Position numbers and translations under genes: made by a program. Below are positions 41,949-51,678 of a stretch of 64,000 bases of DNA, piece by piece. The DNA is taken from positions 62,001 to 126,000 of the forward strand of contig JALQPE010000436.1 in NCBI GenBank assembly GCA_030407315.1, given 5' to 3'. The stretch's first letter is position 1. Each line of letters begins with the position of its first letter. Source of the DNA: Asparagopsis taxiformis (taxonomy: Eukaryota > Rhodophyta > Florideophyceae > Bonnemaisoniales > Bonnemaisoniaceae). The notes under the pieces were generated by a model. That model was not told where the DNA came from and did not search any database. It saw nothing but the letters and a program-made list of their open reading frames with translations.

Positions 41949-44099
41949 ATGTCTCAGCCTTCCACAAAATTCAAAGATGCTGTTTCTCAGGTCATTCGCA
42001 ACCTCTTCAACTCGTCTCAAGTCCCATTCCTCTCCGCAATCCCCGCTCTCCAATCCCTCCTCACTCTCGTCGACCAGTTACCCGCTCTCTACACAAACAG
42101 AACTATCCTATCAAACGCTCTCCGTCGCTATGAACATCTCTGGTTACCCCTCATCCTTTCGAACCCTCACGCCACCATCCTCCCCCCCATCGACATCCAT
42201 TGGGTCTGGATATGTCACATGCTCAACCCCACCGCTTATGCAACTGACATGAAACGTATTTGCACTGCACACTCATCATACACTTCCGGCGGTAACACAC
42301 TTGTCGACCATGCTCTTCTTGACCACCAAGGTCGGGTGATAGCAATGAACAAGGCACAGCTGTTATGGGATGCTGCTTACCCAAATGAACAGTTTGACGT
42401 GCAGTCTACAATTTCTCAAGCCCCGATGTTCGCTACACCGGGCGATTCCGACAACTCCCATCTCCCCTCGAAAATCAAGTATGATATCATTGCTGCAGCA
42501 TCACGTCAGATGGCCTTCCATTATCAAGTCTGTATCATGCCACAGTATTTCCAGAAATCATTTCTGAGAAATGCCGTCAAGCGATATCTCAAGGGTTTCC
42601 TACGTCTCAAGAAACTACACCCGAAAATTGTCATCAGCCCGACATATGACATTGACCTCGTATGGCACTGCCATATGCTGCATCCAGTACTCTACGCTAA
42701 GGAAACTGTTCGAATCACTGGTTTCCTGTTGCCACATGATGATACAATGAATGATCGCTCAGCAGGCTCTGAACTGAACAAAGCGTGGGATAACACATGC
42801 AAATTGTGGAAACGTAATATCTCAAAGAATGGCCCAGCTATCCCAGGCGGTATGTTCCGAGGCAATATTACAGCGGAAGAACGTGCTCTACGACCAGCAA
42901 TACAAGCCTCTGCTACAACAATTGCATCCCAATACAGTGGAGCGCGGTCAGGCAGTACAGTTTTTACTGTAGTGCACAAAACGTCTGATGATCGAGTTGC
43001 AATATCTCGTCGTTCAACTGATATCCAATGGTTACATCTTGCTGATACCGATAATTCGGCTGGGCAGTCTTCATCAGTGAAAATTGAACGATATTCGGAA
43101 CTGGTTCCGCGGGAAACAGGCCGACAACTCCCGAAACTTTCATGCACAACAGTGCATCGTATCGTCAATTGTCATGAAGCGGGTGGGAATGGCGGCCACA
43201 TACGTAGTGTGATTGAGATACAATCAGAAAGTGACAATGACTATCTTCCACTTGCGACTGCGCACATGACAGATAAGTGGCATGGATCCGTGCAGAAGAT
43301 GTATGGACAAGCGAGGAAACAACCGGAGCTGAATTTGAACGAGAACGCGTTCCTGTTGCGGATCTCCGGAGAGGATGCAGCCATCCTAGTTGGAAGATGG
43401 TCCCAGTTCGCAGAGCCTGTTCCTGGGACTCCTGGTACTCAAGGCGGGCAGGCAGGGAAACCTGGGAAACAAGGAATTGAAGGCCGACTTATGTTGAAGC
43501 TATGCATCTTGAACACTGGCGTCACGCAAATTAAAAGCAACAGCAAGTGGCGGCGCGTGCAGAGAAAGGGTAACAATCCAGGGAAATATACATTTGATAT
43601 TGGGGACTTCGCGGGCTGCAGGAGGCGCATTGACAAGGTAGTCGTCGATCTCAGCAAGGGGGAGATCCAGTGCAGTGACAGTAAGCACGCCGTGCTTGGG
43701 TATCTGCTAGGAATGGCTACAGCGATGATGTATGTTGTATTCCAACCACGTTTCTACCCGAGTGAGAACGAAAGGAGCGGGGTGAAGTCTTGGTATCCTG
43801 CGTGGGGAACAAAGCAGATTGGTTACAATATGCTCGAGGGCGCGGGGGGAGAAGTAGAAGGCGAGGGGCATAAAAGGTGTTATGGGGAGCTGGAGAGGAA
43901 GTGTTATGGCAGGAACGCATATGTCGGCAACGCTGATTCATTTCGACCGAGAGAAAGATGGGTTTCAACCACGAACGAATATGTGCCGTTCATAGTTTCT
44001 GGGGGATGCGGTGGTTGCGGTGGTTGTGGCGGAGGTTGCGGAGGCGGCGGCGGAGGTTGCGGCGGCGGTGGTTGCGGCGGCGGTGGTTGCGGCGGCTGA
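41949..44099 (+). CDS. GRDP-like (DUF1399) protein, copy E, Cys-Gly tail
   Basis: 716 residues from the ATG at 41949 in a CCACCATG context; the 87 codons open upstream start on a non-ATG codon and overlap the promoter block. Motifs are IDIHWVWICHMLNP and YDIDLVWHCHMLHPVLY, LRISGEDAAILVGRW, a clear collagen-like patch (GTPGTQG, AGKPGKQGIEG; bases 43417-43490), DIGDFAGC, and HAVLGYLLGMATAMMYVVFQ. The C-terminus is a regular GGCGGCGG / CGGGG tail of about 34 residues (bases about 44000-44099). Long stretches are nearly identical to copies C and D. Cys-Gly tails of this kind are common at the ends of DUF1399 proteins. Their role, possibly metal binding or disulfide cross-linking, is not established. 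Confidence 0.87.
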   Translation: MSQPSTKFKDAVSQVIRNLFNSSQVPFLSAIPALQSLLTLVDQLPALYTNRTILSNALRRYEHLWLPLILSNPHATILPPIDIHWVWICHMLNPTAYATDMKRICTAHSSYTSGGNTLVDHALLDHQGRVIAMNKAQLLWDAAYPNEQFDVQSTISQAPMFATPGDSDNSHLPSKIKYDIIAAASRQMAFHYQVCIMPQYFQKSFLRNAVKRYLKGFLRLKKLHPKIVISPTYDIDLVWHCHMLHPVLYAKETVRITGFLLPHDDTMNDRSAGSELNKAWDNTCKLWKRNISKNGPAIPGGMFRGNITAEERALRPAIQASATTIASQYSGARSGSTVFTVVHKTSDDRVAISRRSTDIQWLHLADTDNSAGQSSSVKIERYSELVPRETGRQLPKLSCTTVHRIVNCHEAGGNGGHIRSVIEIQSESDNDYLPLATAHMTDKWHGSVQKMYGQARKQPELNLNENAFLLRISGEDAAILVGRWSQFAEPVPGTPGTQGGQAGKPGKQGIEGRLMLKLCILNTGVTQIKSNSKWRRVQRKGNNPGKYTFDIGDFAGCRRRIDKVVVDLSKGEIQCSDSKHAVLGYLLGMATAMMYVVFQPRFYPSENERSGVKSWYPAWGTKQIGYNMLEGAGGEVEGEGHKRCYGELERKCYGRNAYVGNADSFRPRERWVSTTNEYVPFIVSGGCGGCGGCGGGCGGGGGGCGGGGCGGGGCGG

Positions 44100-46789
44100 A
44101 GTTGTTGCAATGGGTGACGGGGTCAATGAGTTCCGGTCGCTGTAGCTGAGATGATTTCTGTAAAATTCTATGAACTTGTTTCATCCATGATTTATGTTCA
44201 CCACGAGATTGCTCAGTCATGCGCTCCTCGTTGCCATCGGTAAAACATGTAAGATTCTAATATGCGGTGAGTTTCTTAATCTATTCGTCCACCTGTCACT
44301 TTATTGTTTGCTTCTACCTCTCATAGTACTTTCCTACTGGCTCAAAAGATGAACTCCTTATCCCTTTGAGGCTCATTACTCCTCATTGCACTATTCGGTA
44401 CAGCCAGATCTATGAAATTTAAATACCGTCAGGTGACAGTTGCGTTCTGGATCGCGAATCATGCCTGGAAATGTAGACAGGACACATCATCGCTTCACCG
44501 CATCTCACGACTATTTACACTTATAATACAAATTCTTACAATGTTTATGTATATTCAATTCCTGGATAAAATTACGTCAAGAGACTCCTTCAGGTGGAGA
44601 GGGGCATGACTTTGAAACAGCACTTTCTTTCAAATATTTTAGATACGTGGGGTAGATGTGTGCGATCCGTGTTACACTGATAGTGCACTTCAAGTCTCTC
44701 AGTTGGCTAGGAATTCTTTTTTGGGAGTTGTTCACGTCATCCCACCCATAGGTGCGATATTGTCTGAACTGGGCCGTTCGGCAATGGAAAATTCTCCAAA
44801 GAATGACAGAGAAAGTGAGACTATAGTTTCTGATTGTTCAAGATTGAATTTATTTGAAATTATCCGTGAGCCCGGGTAATTCGGGAAGCGATTCTACCTT
44901 CGCAGGCTTGTAGGTTACTGCAGAAATGAGATGATGAAAAAGTTTCAAGGCTGCACGGAATCTGGAGCGCCAGACACAATGAACAATACTTGAGAACGTT
45001 AACGATAGGATCGATAAAGGGACGGCGGTGACGGACATCATCTTTCTAACATGCAGAAACAGCGCCAATCTCAAAAAATTTCATGTCCAGGCAATTTGTT
45101 TGGAAACATGAAAGAATAGTTACCCGGGAAGACAAGAAACTTTCTCCAAAGGTACAAGTTAGTCAATAGGCAACTTAGTCTGTCACAGCGTCGAGTCTGC
45201 GTACGTATTCTTGGGCATGCTCTACTTCTACAGCTCAGTTGAAATTGGAGAGATTTTCTACTGCCTAGGAGCATCATCATCAGAGAGCGACCTGCCTACC
45301 TCTGTCATTAATCCCAAGGGCTGCACGACAAGTGACCGGCTCTCGACATAAATTTTCGGCACAGTATGGAGCATAATGGGTACAAATTGTACCGTACAAT
45401 AATCTGAGGATTGTCTTGGATCGATATCATATTGGACTAAGACGTTGGCTATGGAGCGGTGGTTTTGATCTCGAGAGAACTAGGTTGTGGATAGAAATCA
45501 ACGAATTAAACCGGAAGGAAAACGAATGCCGTGAGGAACGATATTGAGGAATTTCCTACTTTCCGACTTTCTTTTTCCCGAGCGAAAGGCGACAATTCGC
45601 CACTCCAAGGTGAACGAATTGTCTTCCATTGGGATATGAAAATACAAATCCTGGAAGCAGTGCATGTGGTGTCTCTTATATACACCACTTCCTGTCTAAT
45701 CGCAATTCAGCGCCCTAATATTCCTGGTCCATGGGGGACAATGAATTTATTCGAAATAGCAATAGGATCTACTTTCCAAATGTGGAAGTGAGTAAATTGC
45801 CGCTGATGCCCATTCATAGATTTCCCTGCTGCCGAATTGTGCGAGTGAACTATTGTTTCTAGAACTTGGGCATTTCCTCACACGTGTATTCGATACCATC
45901 CGATGCGATTTTCCACAGCTTGAGAACTCAGAACAATAGAATTGCAGATGGAAGCTCCAACCACTGAATAGAACTTCAGTTGGAATGCGCGGTGCAGTAG
46001 AGAAACAAGCCGTCGTAGAACGTGACAGCTGCAGCTTGTCAGATTTCGTAATTCACATGTTGACCAATCGTCCGTCACACTGGCTCTGCACAGATAGTTT
46101 GGCCCAGTAGTTTACTCTAAATAGAATGAAGAGAAGTAGAGATAACACTTTTCTTACAGTTTGATGAAAAAGGCTTATTCAGATTCGATATTGAAAGAAA
46201 CAAAAAGTATCAAATGGAAGCAGCCGAGCCACATGGGTGGTGCTAACTCAGAAGATATGTCGAGCACCAGCCTTGCCCTTTTACTTGGTCATCTGTGTTT
46301 TGTAAAGGCATTATTTCAACTTACAGAACAAGTGATGTGACTGACTGCCTCACTGAGCAACGGAGCAGGAGCTAAAATTGTACCAAGTTGCAACATCTGG
46401 ATCGACCGGCATATGAGTACGAGTACTTGAAGTCACAATCTAAATTTATAGCTCGCGAGCTGCGAATGATTGGCGGTAAGAAGCCCTGCAACCGCCCAGC
46501 GAACGCCCTGCACCACACCACGGCTTTGGGCGGAAAACGATCGGCGACAGGGTTTTCAACCGTACATGCCATTATTCAAATGCATTGCTGGAATGAGCTG
46601 TGGAAAAATCCACACGTTGAAATGAGAACAATTTTCCGGGCCAAATGAGGGGTCGGTAATTGTCGTGGTACTACATTGAACAAGTTATCCACGAGTCGTA
46701 TGACAATTCAACGACTGAATTTTCTCGATCCACGACGCACGACAAATATCTGTAAGTCCTAATTCAGCCCCCAACTCTCTCATCAATAA
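44100..46789. other. 2.7 kb gene-poor region
   Basis: No supported gene. Short plus-strand stretches at 44658-44879 (VVHVIPPIGAILSELGRSAM) and 45640-45787 (IPGPWGTMNLFEIAIGS) vaguely resemble the amphipathic helical N-terminal domains of fungal NLR-type proteins. The second is followed by a possible 32-base intron (GTGAGT at 45788, CTGAT, TAG at 45817-45819). Both are too short to call. Confidence 0.25.
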
Positions 46790-46797
46790 TATAAAAG
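46790..46797 (+). promoter_or_regulatory. TATA box of GRDP copy F
   Basis: TATAAAAG, 62-69 bases upstream of the ATG at 46859. It is the cleanest TATA box in the window. Confidence 0.55.
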
Positions 46798-46858
46798 ATC
46801 AGTGCGACTCATAACAATCTCAAGTAATTCCAATCTCTCTTTTCCCACTGTAGCTGTC

Positions 46859-48760
46859 ATGTCTAACAAACCCGCGAAACACCCCAAGGCAGTGCTCACT
46901 CGTGCAGCACACAGCCTCCTTACGAAATCCAAGGTACCCTTCTCCACAGCCATACCAGCTCTACAAGCTTTACTTACCCAGATTGATCAATATCCGGCGT
47001 TGTATACCAACCGTGCTGTCATTTCCAATGCAATTCGTCGATACGAACGCCTCTGGCTTCCGCTCAAGCTTTCGAATCCCTATGTGAATATCGTTCCTCC
47101 GTTGGACATTCATTGGATATGGATATGCCACATGCGAAATCCCGTTGCATACGCGCGGGATATACATCTCGTTCGAACCTCAACTTCAATGCACGGCGCC
47201 CAACTTGTTGGTCATTGTTTTTTCGTTGACGATGAACGACAAACTGCGCGGCTTACGTCGATGCAGTTATGGAATACTGCGTATCCGAATGAAACTTTTG
47301 ATATCATGCAGGCTATTGCAGCAAAGACGATGTTTGCATCGTCATCTGATGATGACTCCTGCCATATTCCATCAGTACTGACCTATGACCTATTCGAAGC
47401 ATCTTCCCGTCAGATGGCGTTCCATTACCAGGTATGTATTCTACCGCAATATTTCGACGATAAGTTTCTGAAAAATGCAGTGAGACGTTATCTGCACCAG
47501 TTTCTCTATCTGAAGAAACGATCTGCGAAACAACTGCTGTGCCCCCCATGCGATATAACTCTGGTATGGCATTGTCACATGCTTCATCCGGTTCTCTACG
47601 CAAATGAGACGAACCGCATAACAGGGGAACTAGTTGCGCACGAAGACGACATATGCCACGATCCTCTTGCAGATGACCAGCTACTCCAAGCATGGGATGA
47701 TACACGCGCGCTATGGGAGCAACATATAGGCGATGATGGTCCAGTTATTCGTGGTGGAATATTTCGAGGTGAAATTACGGCGACAGAACGGGCGTGGCGA
47801 CCGGCTATACGAGCCAAGGTGACAGATATTCATTCGCTGTACGGTGATGCCTTTTCAGGTAAGATTGTGTTTGATGTGGAAAAGTTACCCGGGGGAGTAG
47901 GATATTGGAATCATTCATCGCATGTTTCATGGGTTCATCTTCCTGATATTTCAAAGGTGGATGGTTCGACGTATTCAATTGATCGCTGTACGCAACTTGT
48001 TGCTCGTGGGGCGGAGGGTACTGTTGCAAAGCTGACATGCAGAGCTAGACATCGTGTGGTTAAATGCGGTCTAGGACGTGATGCGCCTCGAAGGTTGAGC
48101 AACGTGTTGGAAATCGGTTGCATGTCAGATTCGGATAATCTTCCACTTGCAACTGCACACATGATTGACGAGTGGCAGATGATTGGCAGTGCTACACAAA
48201 TTGGGAAAAGAGACGCAGGGAGTGTTTTGCACGAGAATGAAAAAGCGTTGCTGCTGCGCTTGAGTGGGGAGGATGTTGGGATTTTGATAGGAGGCTGGAG
48301 TTCAATTCATGGTCTTGTGAACACAACGTCTGGCGAAAGTGGGCAGTTACCTGAAGAACGTGTACAGAGGGAACAGGAGGGGAGTCTAAAGTTAAGACTG
48401 GGCGTTCTCAAGAGCGGGGTGACTCGGATAAAAGAGTGTTGCCAATGGCAGTACATTCAAAACAGCGGTGGAAATCGCGGCCAGTATGTATTTGACGTTG
48501 GTGAATTTGTAGTTTGCACCGCTGGACATGGTCATGTGAGTGTAAATCTAGAAATGGGACAAATTTCGTGCAGCGACGGCACGAGTGCACTGTTGGGGTA
48601 TTTGTTGGGAATGGGCGCATCGATGATGTACATGGTGCTGCAGACGGGGAAGCACACGGAATGGGTTGTTGGACAAACGGGTTACACAATGATAGAGGGC
48701 GTTGGCGGGCAAGTGGAGGGAGAGTCGAGCTACGCAGAGATGGCGCACGTGTGTGGATAG
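46859..48760 (+). CDS. GRDP-like (DUF1399) protein, copy F, truncated C-terminus
   Basis: 633 residues from ATG 46859 (MSNKPAKHPKAVLTRAAHSL); a 19-codon non-ATG extension upstream is rejected. The two His motifs are LDIHWIWICHMRNP and CDITLVWHCHMLHPVLY. It keeps LRLSGEDVGILIGGW, DVGEFVVC and the hydrophobic segment SALLGYLLGMGASMMYMVLQ. There is no collagen-like patch. It stops at GQVEGESSYAEMAHVCG, about 60-80 residues before the end of the other copies, losing the CYGELE..CYG segment and the Gly/Cys tail. More diverged from A-E than they are from each other, it groups with copy G in its N-terminal text and is probably an older branch. Confidence 0.83.
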   Translation: MSNKPAKHPKAVLTRAAHSLLTKSKVPFSTAIPALQALLTQIDQYPALYTNRAVISNAIRRYERLWLPLKLSNPYVNIVPPLDIHWIWICHMRNPVAYARDIHLVRTSTSMHGAQLVGHCFFVDDERQTARLTSMQLWNTAYPNETFDIMQAIAAKTMFASSSDDDSCHIPSVLTYDLFEASSRQMAFHYQVCILPQYFDDKFLKNAVRRYLHQFLYLKKRSAKQLLCPPCDITLVWHCHMLHPVLYANETNRITGELVAHEDDICHDPLADDQLLQAWDDTRALWEQHIGDDGPVIRGGIFRGEITATERAWRPAIRAKVTDIHSLYGDAFSGKIVFDVEKLPGGVGYWNHSSHVSWVHLPDISKVDGSTYSIDRCTQLVARGAEGTVAKLTCRARHRVVKCGLGRDAPRRLSNVLEIGCMSDSDNLPLATAHMIDEWQMIGSATQIGKRDAGSVLHENEKALLLRLSGEDVGILIGGWSSIHGLVNTTSGESGQLPEERVQREQEGSLKLRLGVLKSGVTRIKECCQWQYIQNSGGNRGQYVFDVGEFVVCTAGHGHVSVNLEMGQISCSDGTSALLGYLLGMGASMMYMVLQTGKHTEWVVGQTGYTMIEGVGGQVEGESSYAEMAHVCG

Positions 48761-48813
48761 ATTGGGTGTGGGTGACAAGAGATTTGTTGTAAGGCATGGT
48801 TACAGTATTTAGA

Positions 48814-48819
48814 AATAAA
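48814..48819 (+). terminator. Polyadenylation signal AATAAA after GRDP copy F
   Basis: AATAAA 54 bases past the stop codon. The same spacing is seen after copy G. Confidence 0.4.
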
Positions 48820-49377
48820 AATTGGGACCGGCACGAGTAGCGGTACGAAAGTTTCCGACGAGATTATCGCAGATTTTGTGTTGAAAAATAGCGGATGAAA
48901 TGTCACCGTAACCTATCACTGTTGAAAAGGTGGAATTGCTACTCGACAGCACGGCGCATGTGCTACAAAGGAGCATTATTTTATTCTGCCAACGCCGTTG
49001 GTACTCTACGTCAGACGAGGCGCGCATAGAAATGTTCAAAGTCGACCCGCGCAACGCGGTGCGTTTACCAGAAAGTGTCGCGCGAGCTTGCATGGCATTG
49101 GCGTGTATATGAGACATGTTGCGACGGAGCAATAGATTCAAATTGCCGACGTGAGATGGTGTTTCGCTCGCTGCTTGCTTTTGACACGTAGATTTGCTTA
49201 CATAAATTCGCTCGTTTTGTGACAGGCTTGTAATCGTCATAAACACACCCGCTTATGAAACATTCTGCGTCATCTTGAGCGCGTCCACTCACTGTGACCA
49301 AGCACTTTCACCATCCCTCTCGCACTTGCCCATAGATCTTTGATAGTCCTCCTCGCTTTTATTCGACTCTTCACTTG
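48820..49377. other. Intergenic between GRDP copies F and G
   Basis: No gene or repeat recognised. Confidence 0.35.
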
Positions 49378-49452
49378 CCAATATATAATCCTGTGCTTTT
49401 CTCAATCCGCTCAACCCACCTGCCCATCTTCTCCGAGAATAATATATTATTC
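49378..49452 (+). promoter_or_regulatory. AT-rich promoter elements of GRDP copy G
   Basis: Two candidates: AATATATAAT at 49380-49389 and the palindromic GAATAATATATTATTC at 49437-49452. They lie about 105 and 45 bases before the ATG at 49494. Which one acts is not clear. Confidence 0.3.
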
Positions 49453-49493
49453 GACGCCGATGCCCAAGTCCACCAACAGTCGCTATCATCGCC

Positions 49494-51617
49494 ATGTCGT
49501 TTCCCTCCATCAAAACCTCCAAGCCTGCGCTTTCCCGTGCCATGTACAAACTTTCATCAAAGGTGCCCTTCTCCTCCGCAATTCCCGCCCTCCAGGACAT
49601 CCTCAAAATTGTGGACAAGTACCCCGCTCTCTACACCAATCGCTCCGTCCTTTCAAATGCTATTCGTCGCTATGAATCATGCTGGTTGCCCCTACAACTT
49701 GCACATCCCGATACATCTCTAGTACCCCCGATCGATGTGCATTGGGTCTGGATATGTCACATGCTCAACCCCATCGCATACGCCCGCGACGTGCGTCTCG
49801 TGGCCGCATCTGCTTGCTTGCATTCCGATCGCCTTGTTGACCATTGCCTCATACCCAACCATGCTAGAGGCTATGGTTTGCTCAAAGCCGAGGACGTATG
49901 GAATACCTATTATCCCAACGAAAAGTTTGACGTTTCAGAAATGCTTGCCCAGATGCCCATCATTGCTTCAGCTTCCGATAATGAACAACTTCATCTTCCG
50001 TCGGCGATTACCTACGATATCATGGCCGCTGCTTCCCGACTAATGTCGCTTCATTATCAACTGTGTATTATGCCCCAATATTCAGACAGCGTTTTCCTTA
50101 AACAAGCTATCAAACGATATCTCAAGCACTTTCTCTATCTCAAGAGGATGTACCCCAAACAGGTCATGAGTCCACCCTATGACATAGATCTTGTTTGGTA
50201 CTGCCATATGCTCCATCCAGTGCGCTACGTTACAGAGACACGTCGTATCGTAGGCTTGGTACTGCCACATGATGATACAATCAATGATCGCTCACCAGAC
50301 TCGGACCTCAAAATGTCGTGGAAAAACACTTGTACACTTTGGAAACAGCGCATCTCCAATCTTGGTCCATCAGTGAATGGTGCAGCATTCCGCGGAAATG
50401 TCACATCTTCTGAACGCTCTCTACGCCGTTCATTGCAAGCCTACGTGGCTGGTACAAGATCGCATTTCTATAATTATCTGCCAGGAGAAACGGTCGCCGA
50501 AATAGAAGGCATCACTAAACCTCGACAAAAAACGACTGCATCATCCTCAAAATCGCCACAAACCGCGTGGGTACATCTCCCAAATGCTTCGCGCATTAAT
50601 CCTTCCGCACCCGCTCTCAATCGTTACTCAAAACTGGTCCTGCCCACAAAGAACTCCAAGCTTCCGAAACTGACGTGCAGTGTCATGCATCGTGTCATCA
50701 ACACCGCCAGCACAAATCGTAAATGTCGCAAAATCAGCAGCGCTGTTGAAATTTGTTCGATGACAGATGCTGAAAATCTTCCACTGGCAACCGCACACAT
50801 GATGGATAACGAGCAAATGGTCGGCTCTGCCGAACAGCTTAGTCGAAATGCCTATGAGGGTAGCGTGCTGAAAGAACATGAGAAAGCGTTGATGTTGCGC
50901 ATCTCAGGTGAAGATGCAGCGATTCTGATCGGAAAATGGACGTTTTCACACGCGTCGACCGAGGGCAGAAACTCTTCGACGGCGGTGAAAAACGCTGTAT
51001 CACATAATAGCCGAGGTGAAGGACGTCTGGAATTGAGGATGTGCGTGTTGAATACTGGGGTGACAAATGTGAGACAGACGGCGCAATGGCAGGTTGTAGA
51101 AAGCGCTGGTGGCAATCCACGACGGTATAATTTCGATATCAGTGGATTTAGTGAATGCAAGGCAGAGGACTACATGTGTGTAGATATCGCGCAAGGGCGA
51201 ATATTGTGCAATGAGAGCTCAAATTTGCTACTTGGATATTTGTTAGCAATGGCAACGTCAATGCTGCATGTCGTCTTGCAACCAAGGTATTCACCGAATG
51301 AAGCGCAAAATTCATGGTATCCATCGAAGAAGATGCAGCAGAAAGGCTTCAAGATGCTTGAAGCTTGCGGTGGTGAGGTCATGGGGCATGGACATCGGAA
51401 TTGCTATGGGGAGATTGGGGAATTTTGTTACGGTGAAGCGTCATATGTTCATGGGAGTGGGGTCGAGTATAGGCGGAGGGTTAGATGGTCTGATGTCGCA
51501 AATGGGTATGTGCTTTTCGATGCCGCTGGGGATAGTACGGATAGCGGTGCAGCTGACGATATTAGTGATGGCTGTGGATCAGAGAGCGCTTGCGGCGGTT
51601 GCAGCGGATGTTTTTGA
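49494..51617 (+). CDS. GRDP-like (DUF1399) protein, copy G
   Basis: 707 residues from ATG 49494 (MSFPSIKTSKPALSRAMYKL). Motif 1 is IDVHWVWICHMLNPIAY. Motif 2 reads YDIDLVWYCHMLHPVRY, with the same His-to-Tyr change as copy D. It keeps LRISGEDAAILIGKW, LNTGVTNVR and LLLGYLLAMATSMLHVVLQ. The collagen-like patch is absent: the position is Ser/Asn-rich (GRNSSTAVKNAVSHNS). The tail is short and acidic with only a vestige of the Gly/Cys end (DGCGSESACGGCSGCF). It closes the seven-gene GRDP-like cluster. The next genes are Sel1-like. Confidence 0.85.
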   Translation: MSFPSIKTSKPALSRAMYKLSSKVPFSSAIPALQDILKIVDKYPALYTNRSVLSNAIRRYESCWLPLQLAHPDTSLVPPIDVHWVWICHMLNPIAYARDVRLVAASACLHSDRLVDHCLIPNHARGYGLLKAEDVWNTYYPNEKFDVSEMLAQMPIIASASDNEQLHLPSAITYDIMAAASRLMSLHYQLCIMPQYSDSVFLKQAIKRYLKHFLYLKRMYPKQVMSPPYDIDLVWYCHMLHPVRYVTETRRIVGLVLPHDDTINDRSPDSDLKMSWKNTCTLWKQRISNLGPSVNGAAFRGNVTSSERSLRRSLQAYVAGTRSHFYNYLPGETVAEIEGITKPRQKTTASSSKSPQTAWVHLPNASRINPSAPALNRYSKLVLPTKNSKLPKLTCSVMHRVINTASTNRKCRKISSAVEICSMTDAENLPLATAHMMDNEQMVGSAEQLSRNAYEGSVLKEHEKALMLRISGEDAAILIGKWTFSHASTEGRNSSTAVKNAVSHNSRGEGRLELRMCVLNTGVTNVRQTAQWQVVESAGGNPRRYNFDISGFSECKAEDYMCVDIAQGRILCNESSNLLLGYLLAMATSMLHVVLQPRYSPNEAQNSWYPSKKMQQKGFKMLEACGGEVMGHGHRNCYGEIGEFCYGEASYVHGSGVEYRRRVRWSDVANGYVLFDAAGDSTDSGAADDISDGCGSESACGGCSGCF

Positions 51618-51672
51618 TGGCCATCCTCGCGTGAAATACAAAAAGATTGTAAAATTCGACCTAGAAAATTGA

Positions 51673-51678
51673 AATAAA
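51673..51678 (+). terminator. Polyadenylation signal AATAAA after GRDP copy G
   Basis: AATAAA 56 bases past the TGA at 51615-51617. Confidence 0.4.

Noticed and set aside
43904..44110. Pro/Gln-rich minus-strand frame
   Set aside because: Complement of the Cys-Gly tail repeat of GRDP copy E.
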